The position numbers were made by a program, and so were the translations under genes. The notes below the pieces were generated by a model. That model worked only from the letters and a program-made list of their open reading frames with translations, made no database searches and had not been told where the DNA came from. A stretch of 64,000 nucleotides of DNA from Bolinopsis microptera (Eukaryota; Ctenophora; Tentaculata; Lobata; Bolinopsidae), in contig NC_087074.1 in the NCBI RefSeq assembly GCF_026151205.1, positions 15,978,962 to 16,042,961 on the forward strand, written 5' to 3'. Shown here piece by piece: positions 35,090 to 47,541 of this stretch (within the stretch, counting starts at the first letter, position 1; each line of letters starts with the position of its first letter).

Positions 35090-35950
35090 CCAAAAATGTA
35101 CTGATACTTAGTAAAATCTAAAAATCTCAGATTAGGAAAGAATTCAGTAGACCAGAGAGCAAACACCCGAGGGTTGACTGGCAAGATAAAGGCTACACGT
35201 GAACGTAGGAGACGTTATATTCACCACACTAACGTAATATGTATAAAGCGCAACTAATAATATTTCTTGCACAACTTTTGCCGTCATAATTATAAGTTTA
35301 ACTTGATATATAATGGGAAGCAATTACGTAGGTCGTAGGGTGCATTGAAATTTGACAATAGTTAATTTACTGCACTTCAGTCTAAATAATTTAGTACTGG
35401 ATCAGCGTAGCGCCACACTAAAGTGCAAATTATATACTGTAGATGATCAACAAAAGCTATTTTAAGACTTCTGAAACAACAACATGTTATATTGTTATAT
35501 TGATTAGATAGTTTCATAGTTTTAAAATTAGTCACGTGACCCTTTTAGCTATAAGGCGTGAACAAAGAACCGGCACTAGAAGTAAATACACTGCAAATAT
35601 GTTGTTACAACACAAATAGTTTCTAATATGAACTTCCATAAGCCAGTGTGTGGCGTGTGTGTGACCGCGTGTGTGTGACCGTGTTATTCAATCCAAGGCC
35701 CCCTGTCAGCGAAGATAACTGATCATAAAACACAAAAACAATTCATTGACCGTACTGTCAGCACATTTATGAATAGCTGTTTATTGTTTTTTAGTGGAGA
35801 CTAGATCAGATGTTTAATCTGACGATCTTGTTTAACTTTTAAGCTTATCTGCGGAATGTTTGGCTAAATTGGCGTCAACAATGCTAATCGCCAAAATTTA
35901 GAGGCCTTTGAAGGAACAGAGCATCTGAAGTGTCTGAAGTAATTGTCTTA
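35090..35950. other. Spacer without gene
   Basis: AT-rich. A short GTGTGTGACCG repeat lies at 35655-35681. No open frame of interest. Confidence 0.3.
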
Positions 35951-35952
35951 CT

Positions 35953-36010
35953 GAGAAATAGTAGTCATTTTAAGAAATAGTAGTCATTTTAAGAAATAGT
36001 AGTCATTTTA
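35953..36010. repeat. 20-bp direct repeat, three copies
   Basis: AAATAGTAGTCATTTTA(AG) occurs three times immediately left of the TIR element at 36013, the last ending at its insertion site. Confidence 0.9.
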
Positions 36011-36012
36011 TA

Positions 36013-38832
36013 TGGACACGTTCATTTGAGTTTGAGGATATTGGTAAACAAAAATGATAGCGTTTTCGACGATAGTGGCTTAATTTTGACATATACTAAC
36101 CTAGCACGTTCAGAAGTTCTGAACATTAGCCACGTAACCCATACTCCCATATGCACTGCTCAGAAAGAAAATCTATTGTTGTTAGGCACTATAATGGTTC
36201 AAATGTCACATTTTGTGTGACTTAGTTAACTGCAGTTGTCTAATTATCATTCCTTGGTCTGAAATATAGTAGATTAGGTCAATCTAACAATTATGATACA
36301 ACATTGGTTAAAGGGCACGGATCGAACGGTTACAAGGCAATATTTGGGTAACTTTGTCACACTCAGAATACCATACCTCTATTCTACTGTGAGGTGTCCT
36401 CAAAAACCTTTTAACTCATTATTTGATGGTTGATCTACCAATCATAGCCCTAAAATATTTTGTTCCGAATAGGCACTTGGTTATTGGGAAATGAGGGTTA
36501 ATTCTGTCACAATATATGGAATTTTAAATTTTGGGCGAATTATTTATATCTGATTTTGGTTTGAAAGGCGGGAAAACTTTATATGATGACAATGTAGTTG
36601 ATGCAAGTTAAGATCAGTTGATGTTTACATTGTCACAAAAAATGATACGAAATCGTAAATATGTTAAAAACAATGATTATAGAATGAAATAGTCTCTTAT
36701 AATAACTCTTATAATAACTGATGTGACAAAGTAAACATGTCTTGCCCCTATTTTGAAGATCTATATATTCTATAACTCTATTAGAATTCAACATTCTTCC
36801 AGAAAAAAATCGGTAGAATATTGTCCAGAACATCAGAGCTCAAGTTCAACAATTTTAGATTAATTTGTCAAAGACACTGAAAATGTAACAAAATTAACTT
36901 TCCCTGCCCCAACAATATCAAGATAGTGTGTTAAAATTGACATATGATGCTTAATCGCCTATATCAATCGATCCAAAGTACAAAAAAAGATCTGTTAATC
37001 TGATGACGATTACCTAACTCTAATAATAACTGATGTGACAAAGTAAACATTTCTTGCCCCTATTTTGAAGATCTATAACTCTATTAGAATTCAGCATTCT
37101 TTCAGAAACGATTGGTAGAATATTGTCTAGAACATCAGAGCTCAAGTTTAACAATTTTAGATTAATTTGTCAAAGACACTGAAAATGTAACAAAATTAAC
37201 TTTCCCTGCCCCAACAATATCAAGATAGTGTGTTAAAATTGACATATGATGCTTAATTGCCTATATCAATCGATCCAAACTACAAAAAAAAGATCTGTTA
37301 ATCTGATGACGATTACCTAACTCTTATAATAACTGATGTGACAAAGTAAACATGTCTTGCCTCTATTTTGACCTACCTATGTGACCTATTTTGAAGATCT
37401 ATAACTCTATTAGAATTCAACATTCTTTCAGAAACGATTGGTAGAATATTGTCCAGAACATCAGAGCTCAAGTTTAACAATTTTAGATTAATTTGTCAAA
37501 GACGCTGAAAATGTGACAAAATCAACTTTCCCTGCCCCAACAATATCAAGATAGTGTGTTAAAATTGACATATGATGCTTTATTGCCTATATCAATCGAT
37601 CCAAACTACAAAAAAAAGATCTGTTAATCTGATGACGATTACCTAACTCTTATAATAACTGATGTGACAAAGTAAACATGTCTTGCCTCTATTTTGAAGA
37701 TCTATAACTCTATTAGAATTCAACATTCTTTCAGAAACGATTGGCAGAATATTGTCCAGAACATCAGAGCTCAAGTTTAACAATTTTAGATTAATTTGTC
37801 AAAGACGCTGAAAATGTGACAAAATCAACTTTCCCTGCCCCAACAATATCAAGATAGTGTGTTAAAATTGGCATAGGATGCTTTATTGCCTATATTAATC
37901 GATCCAAACTACGAAAAAGATCTGTTAATCTGATGACGATTACCTAACTCTTATAATAATTACTGATGTGACAAAGTAAACATGTCTTGCCCCTATTTTG
38001 AAGAGCTATACCTCTATTAGTATACTACGTAACTTTATCATCAATGAACTAGTTATTTTGCCAGCAAGGAGCTAACAGAGTTATAATATTTTTTTTGTGA
38101 CGAAATAACCCTATTTTTGACCATGTTGCGGTAGTTTAATTGTGACACTGTTAACATATTACCACCCGATAATGATTTATGTGACTGGTGCGTGGTACTA
38201 GCAGTGTTGTTTGAATCATAATACATAATATAAGGGGTTTAAGCTGGTATATCATTATTTGTTCAATTTCACACATGTTCATATATCATCAAGATTATGT
38301 GACAAAGTAAACTTGTTTGTGCCTTCTGTGTTTTAATTCCTTACGACTATATGATATAATAACAATTCCTAGCACTTCCAGGCCATCAAATAAACCTACA
38401 CTACTCAGCATTGCTTATCAGGGTGCCCTAAACATTCTTCACATGTTTTCTTAAATGTGTGACAGAGTAAACATGAGTGCACCATCTAACGAAAAAAAGT
38501 CGTCAAATATGTACGTAATGGTCATACGTACCCATCCAATCAACTGGACACTCAAAAATCTGGTCAAAAATGGCAGCAAGGGGTCCATATTTACTCCGTC
38601 ACATGTTTATAGTGTGACAATGTAACCATTTCCGTGCCGGCCGTATTTAAGCGATATCTTATCACCTGATTAAGATATCGTTAAGTGACAAAGTTAGCCT
38701 AGAGGATGAGACGATTATCCTAACCATCAAGGGTTTGTGTAATTTCATAGTGTGACAAAGTCAACTACACTGTGCCTTTTAATAGGGTCACTTATATTTA
38801 CCAATATCCTCAAACTCAAATGAACGTGTCCA
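36013..38832. mobile_element. 2.8-kb TIR element built from a repeating 15-bp box
   Basis: Perfect 36-bp inverted ends (36013-36048 and 38797-38832) begin TGGACACGTTCATTTGAGTT and end GGTAAA, with TA on each side. Inside, the box TGTGACAAAGTAAAC recurs. Forward copies are at 36216, 36722, 37034, 37337, 37663, 37967, 38141, 38298, 38458, 38613, 38694 and 38751. Reverse copies are at 36348, 36497, 36623 and 38590. From 36640 to 38000 four to five copies of a 305-330-bp unit are arranged in tandem. Further right, box spacing is near 155 bp. No transposase frame exists, so it is non-autonomous. A TA duplication suggests Tc1/mariner-type mobilisation, which is inference. Confidence 0.9.
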
Positions 38833-38834
38833 TA

Positions 38835-40310
38835 TATATTAAGGTATATTTCTAAATATGAGAGAACTCGAAGTTTTGAATTAGCAAAAGATAAATTCAT
38901 CGCCTTTTAACATGCTTAAAGATGCTTAAAGATGCTTAAAACTTAAAAGGGACGGATTTGAGTTAGGAAATCCTGATCCCTGAAGGTTATACAACAGAAT
39001 TTTTAAGGTCACAACTTCTACAAACTCTCTCTTATTCAAGGTGCTGTGACGTTTTGATGTCTTGAAGTTTTACCATGGCACTGGCTATTATATAATGAAC
39101 TATTTAAAAAATTTTAGTTCGAGTAAGTAGTAAGTACGAATTAGCAGTATACCTGTTTTAGTTTAGGTAAATATTCTTAGTTATAGTTTCGAGGAGTAGA
39201 AATTTAGAATAAAATTAATCTTTTGCAATTACGTTTTTATCTTAAGGAATTAATTACTCCGTTGTTTATAGATAGTTTGGATTTTGTATGTTTTCACAAG
39301 TCACCTTCACCTTAAATTTCATGTATAAAATAAAACAGGAGACACCGCCACAACCTCGTACCTAGTTCCTGTCACTAACTACCGTAGACGCATTTCACTT
39401 CAATCAGTAGTTTCACTCATAGACCTAGTGGACCAATAGTATGATTTACAAACAAGTCACATGTCTTATTTCATCCTAACACCTTCATACCTAAGTTCAC
39501 TCCTGCTGATGTCATTTGTCAACGTCCCTTAAAACGCACCTATCAGTACCAACGTCCAACAGTTTGAACTTTTGTATTGCACTTGTGGTGGATCTCTACG
39601 TAAGTAAACAAATCAGAACAAGGATAATATCGGTAAAATATAACAATTCAATCATAATTTAAGGAATTTTGAAAGTCAGACATTGCAATACGCAACAGTA
39701 CATTGTATACAAATAACAAGGTTAATCTAATAAAAAATATGACCAATCACAACAAGTAGAACAGTTTCAAATAGATACGAAAAATATTTGAATTAGCTGA
39801 CAAATGGCATCGTTTTAAAAATGATTTTTAATTTCTCTATTTGGATATCATATGCATGATTGATTGCACGTAGTACTTCTGTACGTTATATAAGTCAGAT
39901 TGATGCGTGAGCAATATTTTAAGATAGCACTGTTAACTTGGAATGAAACTTGATCAACATTTTTAAAGCTTTTGTCTTATTTAAGTTTAAGATCTATTTT
40001 GACAAATATCATTAATTCAAAAATGTAATATCATGCAGGATTTTCTACCGTTCAACTGTAAATGGTCAAAAATTCTGTCTCCCTGAAAGAATTTATAACT
40101 AAAATTGTTTCTTACATACATACAAGTTTCTCGCATTCCATGGCTGATAAGATTTCACTGAGAGAATTTTGTTCGTGCTCTGAAGTGTCACTTTCACACT
40201 CTTCTTTGCAGTTAGGTGCCCCGGGTTTATACCCTCTCGCTGTAGATGTCGTCTAATACTTTCTGGAGAAAGACAGGCAATCGCCACCTTCAGATCTGAC
40301 GGCGCTTCTG
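38835..40310. other. Intergenic, no gene seen
   Basis: AT-rich. A 62-residue minus-strand frame at 40099-40287 (IACLSPESIRRHLQREGINP) looks protein-like and may be a transposon-derived fragment, but I cannot name it. Confidence 0.3.
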
Positions 40311-40317
40311 CGGGTGT

Positions 40318-40560
40318 TAGTGCCTACTGCCTAGTGGTTAAGTGGTTGGCGGTGTTAGTGGTTAAGTGGGTGATAGTGTTAGTGGTTAAGTGGGTGATGG
40401 TGTTAGTAGTTAAGTGGGTGATGGTGTCAGTGGTTAAGTGTTTGATGGTGTTAGTGGTTAAGTGGGTGATGACTGATGGTGTTAGTAGTTAAATGGTTGT
40501 GGTGTTCCGTGTTAGTGGTCAAGTGGGTGATGGTGTTAGTGGTTAAGTGTTTGATGGTGG
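40318..40560. repeat. 24-bp minisatellite
   Basis: About ten copies of GTTAGTGGTTAAGTGGGTGATG with small variants (GTAGTT, GTTTGATGG, GGTTGTGG). Confidence 0.93.
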
Positions 40561-40608
40561 TTTATTATATAATTTCTCAGGGCGTATGTTATTCTTATAC
40601 AATTTTGA

Positions 40609-40625
40609 GGGGGGGGGGGGGGGGG
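40609..40625. repeat. Poly(G), 17 bp
   Basis: Uninterrupted G17 followed by TTCACCC. One of five long G runs in the window (31847-31866, 40609-40625, 45344-45370, 46951-46972, 47361-47385). Confidence 0.95.
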
Positions 40626-42260
40626 TTCACCCTGATTTTTTTGTGAAACTTGGTTTCGAGATAGTAGTTGACCAACAAACTAGGACCGGTGACCGAACTT
40701 TTGAGGGGGTCCCGGACTCCAACCGCCAAACGGTGCCCGCGGGGCTGCCACGCCCATATTTGGTACAAATTAGGCCTAATTTAGCCAAGGTAAGCCTAAA
40801 CTTCACATTCCCTATGATTGTCAGCTCAATATCTACCTAACTGTGGATTCTGTGTTCAAATAATCGCAAAAATGAACAAAATCGCCCATATCTCAGTTCG
40901 CGATATTTGCAAAACTGACTTCGCTCAAAACAATAGAACTCAATAGGGTTTCAATATTTTTTCATGAAATTTTCAGAATCAACGTAGAATTGCCTCATAA
41001 CCCTAAGTTTTGGGACAGAATTTTGAGTTAGGCCTTTAAAAAATGTTTGCGGCTAGATTCTGAAATTTGCCGGGCATCTTGGTTACAGTTACAAAACAGG
41101 ATAAAATGTTCGAAGGCAAATGAGTAACCTGGATCGCCCAAGTTACTCACGGTTGTACTTTATTAACTCCTCGAGTAGCGCTCAGTACATCATTAAAAAT
41201 GTTTAATTGTTTTCCACTGCTGATTGCTGAATTAGTATGTTTACAAATAGGAGCTAAAAATTGAAGATTAAAAGAGTTCAGAAGAGAAATATTTGATAAA
41301 AGCGCTTTGTTCCACACTCTCAGTCATTTAAACTTTAACCAATTATTGAATTTAGGTCCTATCACAAATTTAGCACTTCGTGAGAGATGATTAGTCGACT
41401 GCTGACCGGTAATTTTATCTATTTAGGTAAAATTATCTCATTGGAATTGCAAAATAAAACAAAATATAAAACAGCTTTATTCGGTCAGTGTGAATTTTTA
41501 TTTTGATGGCATTGAACAATGCAAAATATGAATTAAAATCATGTTCGTCCAACTTTTCGTGAACATTGCACGAACATTAAAAATTCTCAAATACGCACGT
41601 TTAATTTGGAAATAGACGTTTTAAAATGAGCTAAGTTCAACAAAATAAAACCTTCAGATATATGCAGAAAAATGTTTCCAGGTCAAATGAAATACAGGAT
41701 GTTTTTATAGTCGCAATTTAATCATAAGATTCATGCAATTCCTTTTTATAAACGTTTTTAATTTTAAGATGGAAGCATAATATAATATCATAAGACACTG
41801 GCCCGAATTCTCCAATGGTTAAGCAACGAATCTCGTCGGCAAACAGTATGCTTCAAATCCAAACTGAATTCAGATCAGTAAAATAGTAATTGTAATATAA
41901 GTTCATAAGTGCTTCTTATGTTCAATCAAATAGAAAACTCTCGCAATCGCAAACAACATGATATCAAAAACTTAAATTCAACAATTACATATTATAGAAC
42001 AAACTTTATCTTAGTTACATTAAAAATTGAGTCTGTTCACTGGTTGATATTTGAAAAACACAGTAGCAAGCTTAAAATTATTTCTTAGCGTCTTTTTTAT
42101 GTTTTGTGAACAAACCCAATTTTTAATAAATAACAATTTATAAGGATATCATGAGAATAAGTTACTTTTGCTTCGAAATCAAATCCTGCTCCAACGTAAA
42201 GAGCATACATTTTAAAATGTTGTCTCTCAATCCGTCAACCTTCAAAACTTTAAACAATTT
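40626..42260. other. Repeat-derived spacer
   Basis: CTGAAATTTGCCGGGCATCTT near 41056 is a diverged match to the TTTGCAGGGCGTCTAGA block of the repeat at 33567 and 60075. No gene seen. Confidence 0.35.
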
Positions 42261-42479
42261 TCACATCTGAATATTGTCAAAATGAGAGTACTTGCCAAGT
42301 TCCCCTGCCCTAAGTAATATTATTTGCCCTAGGAATTTGTCGCACTTTTCAACAGCGCTGAAGTGTCGAAAACATGGGCTGTCGCTTATCATGCTATCAG
42401 AAAGACTCACATATCCCTTCTCATTTGATGTTAATTGCAAAAACGTGAACGATATTAGCAAAAAGTAATGCGATGTCAA
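42261..42479 (-). CDS. Possible small secreted protein (72 residues)
   Basis: The frame begins MTSHYFLLISFTFLQLTSNE, which reads as a signal peptide with cleavage near residue 18. A hydrophilic chain with two cysteines (DSPCFRHFSAVEKCDKFLGQ) and a stop follow. No homologue is recognised and no splice sites are needed. It may also be a first exon or a chance frame in AT-rich DNA. Confidence 0.3.
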   Translation of the reverse strand: MTSHYFLLISFTFLQLTSNEKGYVSLSDSMISDSPCFRHFSAVEKCDKFLGQIILLRAGELGKYSHFDNIQM

Positions 42480-42941
42480 AAAGATATTATATAACTTTCA
42501 TATCATTCGAATTTCAGTCTTTCCACTGGAACCCATAAAACTTAAGCGACCAATGTGTTTACTGAAGCACAATACGCTCTTCTCAATTCATACCAACTTT
42601 ACTCACTGTCGCAGTTAGGACTTAGGTCAGACGATTAAATCAGGCCATAGTGTCCCTTGTTTTAAATTAGCACCCTGTTGAAAACACGTGCGGTTACAGA
42701 ACGAGGAGACCAATGTCTATCCCTCACACCACACGGCACGACCTGTGTTCAATCGCCTGTTTTTGTGACCTGCTGGTTTTAAACGTGTTTTGATGGTGAC
42801 AGATTATTCAACGCTTTGAGACTTGAGCCTGGCAAGCACATGCCAGTTGACCTCAATTTTGCTCGAAGTGCTGATAAATCCAGCGACCAAAACCGCAGCT
42901 TCTCTCCTGTTGCACCTCATGACACAGTTCTCAGATCCTTT

Positions 42942-44919
42942 TCAGAGTCTCTTTTTGAACAGATGGGCCTCGTTAGCACTGAGGTAGTTGGTGTCGTAAT
43001 CACGGTCCAACTGACGCTTAGCCGCCTCTCGGGACTTACTGGCGATCACTGCTTCAACTTCCGTTGGGGCCTCTGAGGAACGGAGTGTTAGAATTAACGT
43101 TTTAACCTTAAATTAAAATTAATTAAATTAGATTAAACATTAAATTTAAGCACCTGTTAGTCGTTTAAACCAGGAGCAAGACCATAATATATATAATATG
43201 GGTGTAATGTAGTTTGATATGCATGTGCTGGCAAATATGTTGAATGATGGCGGGATCTTGAACAACGTTCAGAAATAGGTTCAACAATTAAATGAATTTA
43301 CTTTCTAGTCACGTTAATTACTTGCATTTAGTTACTTGTATTTAGTTTAATTAGTTTAGTTACTTGTTCAACAGCTTATCACAGGTAAGTTACACAAATG
43401 ATTTCGAAATTACTGTCACGAGGAGGCTAAACTAGAATGTTTTTAAACGTTTTTGTGGTGACGTGTCCCCCACATAGATGAAAGAAGGTCTTTTCCCGTA
43501 AAATTTCCTTACTTAGTTGCTGCAAACCGTAACGTAGCTGCCATTCACTATGATCGCATATCTTTAAAATAAAAATAACACCACCGTTCTGGCCATCAGA
43601 ATAGTGTCTCTGATTAGAAAATTTGCCATGTTTATTTACTTACGGAATTTGGTTGGAAGGAATTTGGTGTCCCCGGTTCCAAGATTGACGGAGTAAAACT
43701 CTCTTCTGGGGCAAGATCCGTAGTTGTCAGACACTGGAATAAGGAAAAGTTAGCAACAGTATTATCGTAATTATTATTATATGTAGACCAATAAATTTTG
43801 AGCATATATGCTATAGATTCGTTATAGCGTTTAGTAATTTGGTTTTTCGTCTAGAAAAGGTGGGTTATAAAAACGACCCTATCGTCCCTAATGGGTTAAT
43901 TAATGTTCTAATTACACATGTCTTATAACAGTTCTCTAATTTTTTTGTAAAATTTTAGAAAAATATTATCATTTCTTCCTTTACAAGCAAAAATTCAATC
44001 GTCTAATGAGTGTACTAGTGCAGTGAATAAAACTTAGAACGATTCGATGTTTACAATTTTAAGAAATGTGGCTATTTATTCGTGTCAACTGGGTGACTGA
44101 AAATTGTTAAGGGTTCACACAAGATGATCAGTCAAGTTCAAATTGAGCTGCAGGCATGTTAACAAAATTATTAATTTGCTTGCTTATGACGGATCTTTGC
44201 CCATGCACTGAACATAATAATAAAAATGATGTTTTAGCCTGATCATTGCCCAAAATGTTTATTTATTTAGGTGAAGGCCATTTTAAATCTCACTAAACAT
44301 TTAACGTAAGTCTATCTGGTAAATACAGTTCATCTAACCTTGATCTACTAGGATCCTTATCTTAAAAAAGCGATTTCTCGAAGGTTTCCTGCGCATGACT
44401 TATAAATTGTAGACGGGAGCGAGAGAGAGAGAAGTCGGCAAAAGAAACAAGCACGTCAACAAAAGCGATTACGAACAATTCAGAATTGCGATGCTTGATG
44501 TTATCGCCTACTGACAGGGCGTCAAGTCGAATATTTGTGGCAAAGTGAAATTAGACCAACCCGCTGCTGAATATCAGGGCAGTAACAGGTAGTATAGGGA
44601 AACTAGCTCCAACTGAACTGTTATAAATGTCAGGACGGTCTGTGATTGGCTCAGATGCTGGGATTACTGATACGACGCGTTACGTGGCGCTTCATTTCAG
44701 GGGAACTTTATCAACTTTCCGGCCTTTTTTGATCTTATGACCTGTCATAAACCTCAGGCTTCCGGTCAATTAGGAATAATCTAGGAGACGGTGTAAATAA
44801 ATTTAAACTATAAGCGGACAGCAACGTGATTAAATGTTGGTATGAACGTTTAACATGTTTGTTTATACCCTCTCACACTTACTGCTGGCAAGATTGCTGA
44901 ATGCAAGTACCAAAGCCAT
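42942..44919 (-). CDS. Three-exon gene for an 85-residue protein of unknown function
   Basis: Exons on the minus strand: 44919-44883, 43733-43644 and 43072-42942. All junctions are GT-AG and both phases (1 and 1) fit exactly, giving 85 residues and a stop. The protein starts MALVLAFSNLASMSDNYGSC, a short hydrophobic N-terminus that may be a weak signal. PRREFYSVNLGTGDTKFLPT follows, then EVEAVIASKSREAAKRQLDR and a C-terminal DTNYLSANEAHLFKKRL. The last two thirds are charged and helical. Two dibasic sites (RR near 24, KKR near the end) would be compatible with a processed peptide, but nothing shows that it is secreted. I do not recognise a family. The exons are GC-richer than the introns, as expected for real coding sequence. 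Confidence 0.62.
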
Positions 44920-45306
44920 CTTCAGTTTCTTTGTTGTAATTGGATAAATCCTAGAGAAGAAATGGGGTGAAGGGTAGTTGGTATGACAGCTGTGACTCGC
45001 GAGCAATGGTTCAACTTCCCGATTATTATGATAATTAAACTTATTTATTTCCAGTATTTAAAAAAACATTTTAAAACCCTGAATAAAGGTGCTGCAAATA
45101 TACGCGTTCAGCATTTCAGTTCCACCAAGGATACATTTCTAATTAAATTCTTAATTATTAAGAATAATTAATTTTCATGATAATTGAACGGGCCAATTGA
45201 TATTCTATGATTAATAAATTAATAATTAATTGATTTAAGATGAGACGGTTTACTGCAGGTTTGCGATAAAACAAAGCTATCGTTACCCGATCAGAGACAG
45301 TTACAT

Positions 45307-45516
45307 CAGTGGCATAACGAAGGGCCCGCCGACCCCGCTTTGCGGGGGGGGGGGGGGGGGGGGGGGGGGGCGGGGGGCTGGGGGCGCCGCCAAATCGTCG
45401 TTTGATTGTAGGACGATTTCGAAAAACTTAACTACGGTACTACCAAAACTGCGCGTGAATTTTAGGGAGGGGCACCAAAAGGAGAGGGGGCGCCAACAGG
45501 CAACGTCATGCCACTG
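45307..45516. mobile_element. hAT-like MITE with a G27 core
   Basis: Ends CAGTGGCATAACGAAGG and CAACGTCATGCCACTG, flanked by the perfect 8-bp duplication AGTTACAT (45299-45306 and 45517-45524). It is 210 bp, GC-rich, and contains G27 at 45344-45370. CAGTGGCGTA-type ends with 8-bp duplications are known from hAT MITEs in many animals. Confidence 0.93.
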
Positions 45517-45524
45517 AGTTACAT

Positions 45525-46590
45525 AAGAAATAACCATTCATACACCCTAGCCTAAATTGAGATAGAGCGTAATTACTTTACATATTCAATTGTTCTGACG
45601 GTGATTAATATTCTAAAATTACAATTTCATATTCAGGGCAGTCGTTATCAACAGCAAATTTAAAGGTGTCCTAAGAGGACCCCTCGAATGCACATAGTAA
45701 CAAATAACCCTATTTGTTGTGAAACAATTCTAAATTGATATACATAGTGGCCCAGTAGTAACTGCACACAAGCAACCCTTCAATTACCTACCTGAAAGAT
45801 AGGGAATTGGCATTACACTCCACGTATCATATTGCAGCATGATGATAGTTGTAATAGTGAAACATTAACTTTTTCGTTTCTGTCATTATTTTGTCCGAAA
45901 ATGAACCGGATTATTTTTTCAATAGATTAATAGTCACTACCTTTTCTTGTAACACTCAACAAATATTTAGAGTAGAAGAAGCAAGAATTTTACTCGCAGA
46001 ACTATCTACTCTAAAACAATGTCTCGCTGGACAGAGTTATCTTATTTTAGAATTGTTTTCTTGGATAAGACCTCGCAACAATGAATGATCATCGCGGTAC
46101 GCAATAGCTTTGCAACTCGTTACCAGTACTAGTTCCTAAACAATGTGTGGGAATGCAAAAGTCGAAACTGGTAACGATCACAGCATTAAACACTACCCAA
46201 TTTGGCAAAACAGCAAACTAATCTAACCGGTCATTAATTGCAAAGGTCTTATCTATGAAAACAAATAAGAGAGTAATTGCTTTGATTAAATGATTGGATG
46301 GCTGATTTGGTGATTGGCCATTAACCTAAATCTTAAATGTTTATTGATTAAATTTACAGTTGCAAAACTTGTGTGAAGATACACGTGTATTGATACAGAA
46401 CAAGAATAAAACAGGGAGTTACTAGACCTTGGTTAAAGAACTGGACTATTAGATTCCAACAACGTCATCTCAGCTTTAAATTGGCTTGTGGCTACAAAGA
46501 TTAACATGTCTCCCTCCCTTTACATCACATCTGCCATGACCATAATTAAAAAGAAGTGAGACAAAACATGTAAAAGGTTAAAGCTTAGGA
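45525..46590. other. Spacer
   Basis: A plus-strand frame at 45891-46088 (RVEEARILLAELSTLKQCLA) looks helical but has no recognisable motif or splice support. Otherwise no gene. Confidence 0.25.
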
Positions 46591-46591
46591 C

Positions 46592-46693
46592 ATGGCACTG
46601 CTCATGCTGCTACGACTGATAGCTGGCCTCTTTGTGTGTTGGACGGTGAAGGTTATGTGGAATGTTCTCAGAACAATGTTTCATAGTAATTAA
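46592..46693 (+). CDS. Possible 33-residue membrane micropeptide or signal exon
   Basis: ATG frame MALLMLLRLIAGLFVCWTVK followed by 13 residues and a stop. It is strongly hydrophobic, with Arg and Lys placed as in a single-pass helix or a signal peptide. It stands in AT-rich DNA with clearly higher GC. A GTGAAG donor at 46648 would alternatively make it a first coding exon. No downstream exon was found. Confidence 0.25.
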   Translation: MALLMLLRLIAGLFVCWTVKVMWNVLRTMFHSN

Positions 46694-46950
46694 ATTATTT
46701 GTTGTAGGTAATTATATAATGAAAAAGAGTAATTAAGTAACTCTAGATCAATATTGACCCACAGTTGACTAGATAATTGTCGATTTCAGATCTTAGTTTA
46801 GAAAAAATTAGACGTTTGTGTGCAATTATTTGATGGTTCTAATAAACAATGACAATATTATGTCATGTATACTACAGTATGGCAAACAGTTTATGCAAGG
46901 CATCAACCAGTTTACTATCTATAGTGATTAGTGAAGGGTATACAGGCTAC

Positions 46951-46972
46951 GGGGGGGGGGGGGGGGGGGGGG
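46951..46972. repeat. Poly(G), 22 bp
   Basis: Uninterrupted G22 between GGCTAC and ACCACC, not associated with a recognised element. Confidence 0.95.
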
Positions 46973-47360
46973 ACCACCTAAACCCAACTAAACTAAACTG
47001 AAATGAATCTCTTTCTCATTCACTTTATAAGCGGAAAGGAGAAAGTGGTTACTTTTGTTTATAACGTCATGTTGTAGCTGAGCGCGTGCCAATCTTGCTC
47101 CTTTATTATTGTTCGCATTAGATCATGGAGCCACCTGATGACGTAAACTGTTGAAGCCGACTTCACCAATAATATAAGGGAACAGATAAGGATATCTGAG
47201 GAAAACAGCGAGGTGTGGGATGACCTGTTGGATAAGTTAATTAGGTGCACACTACACATACTAATCTACAAAACTGATCTCTTGGCATGGGGATGACGAG
47301 CTTTTAATCCTTTGCTTAAATATTCGCTTTATTCACAGAAACTTAGATCAAATTATCGAT

Positions 47361-47385
47361 GGGGGGGGGGGGGGGGGGGGGGGGG
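47361..47385. repeat. Poly(G), 25 bp
   Basis: Uninterrupted G25 after ATCGAT, 155 bp upstream of the 21-bp minisatellite. Confidence 0.95.
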
Positions 47386-47541
47386 TGGTTAATTTCCTTA
47401 CGAAAGTTTAATTGCCTGTACTGCGTAGCTATGATATTGAAGTATTTCACTGTTGTCAAGTTCCTTAAAAGTTGTAGTATACCTACTAGGATCTTTGCCT
47501 TCTGCAATACCCTTAAAGTTCGCCTTGTATCTAAAGTATAT

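Noticed and set aside
41811-41880. tRNA-like stretch (CTCCAATGGTTAAGC ... TTCAAATCC)
   Set aside because: No acceptor stem pairing and no proper anticodon arm could be folded.
42816-43076. Plus-strand frame of 86 residues
   Set aside because: It is antisense to the last exon of the 85-residue minus-strand gene, whose splice sites and phases are coherent.
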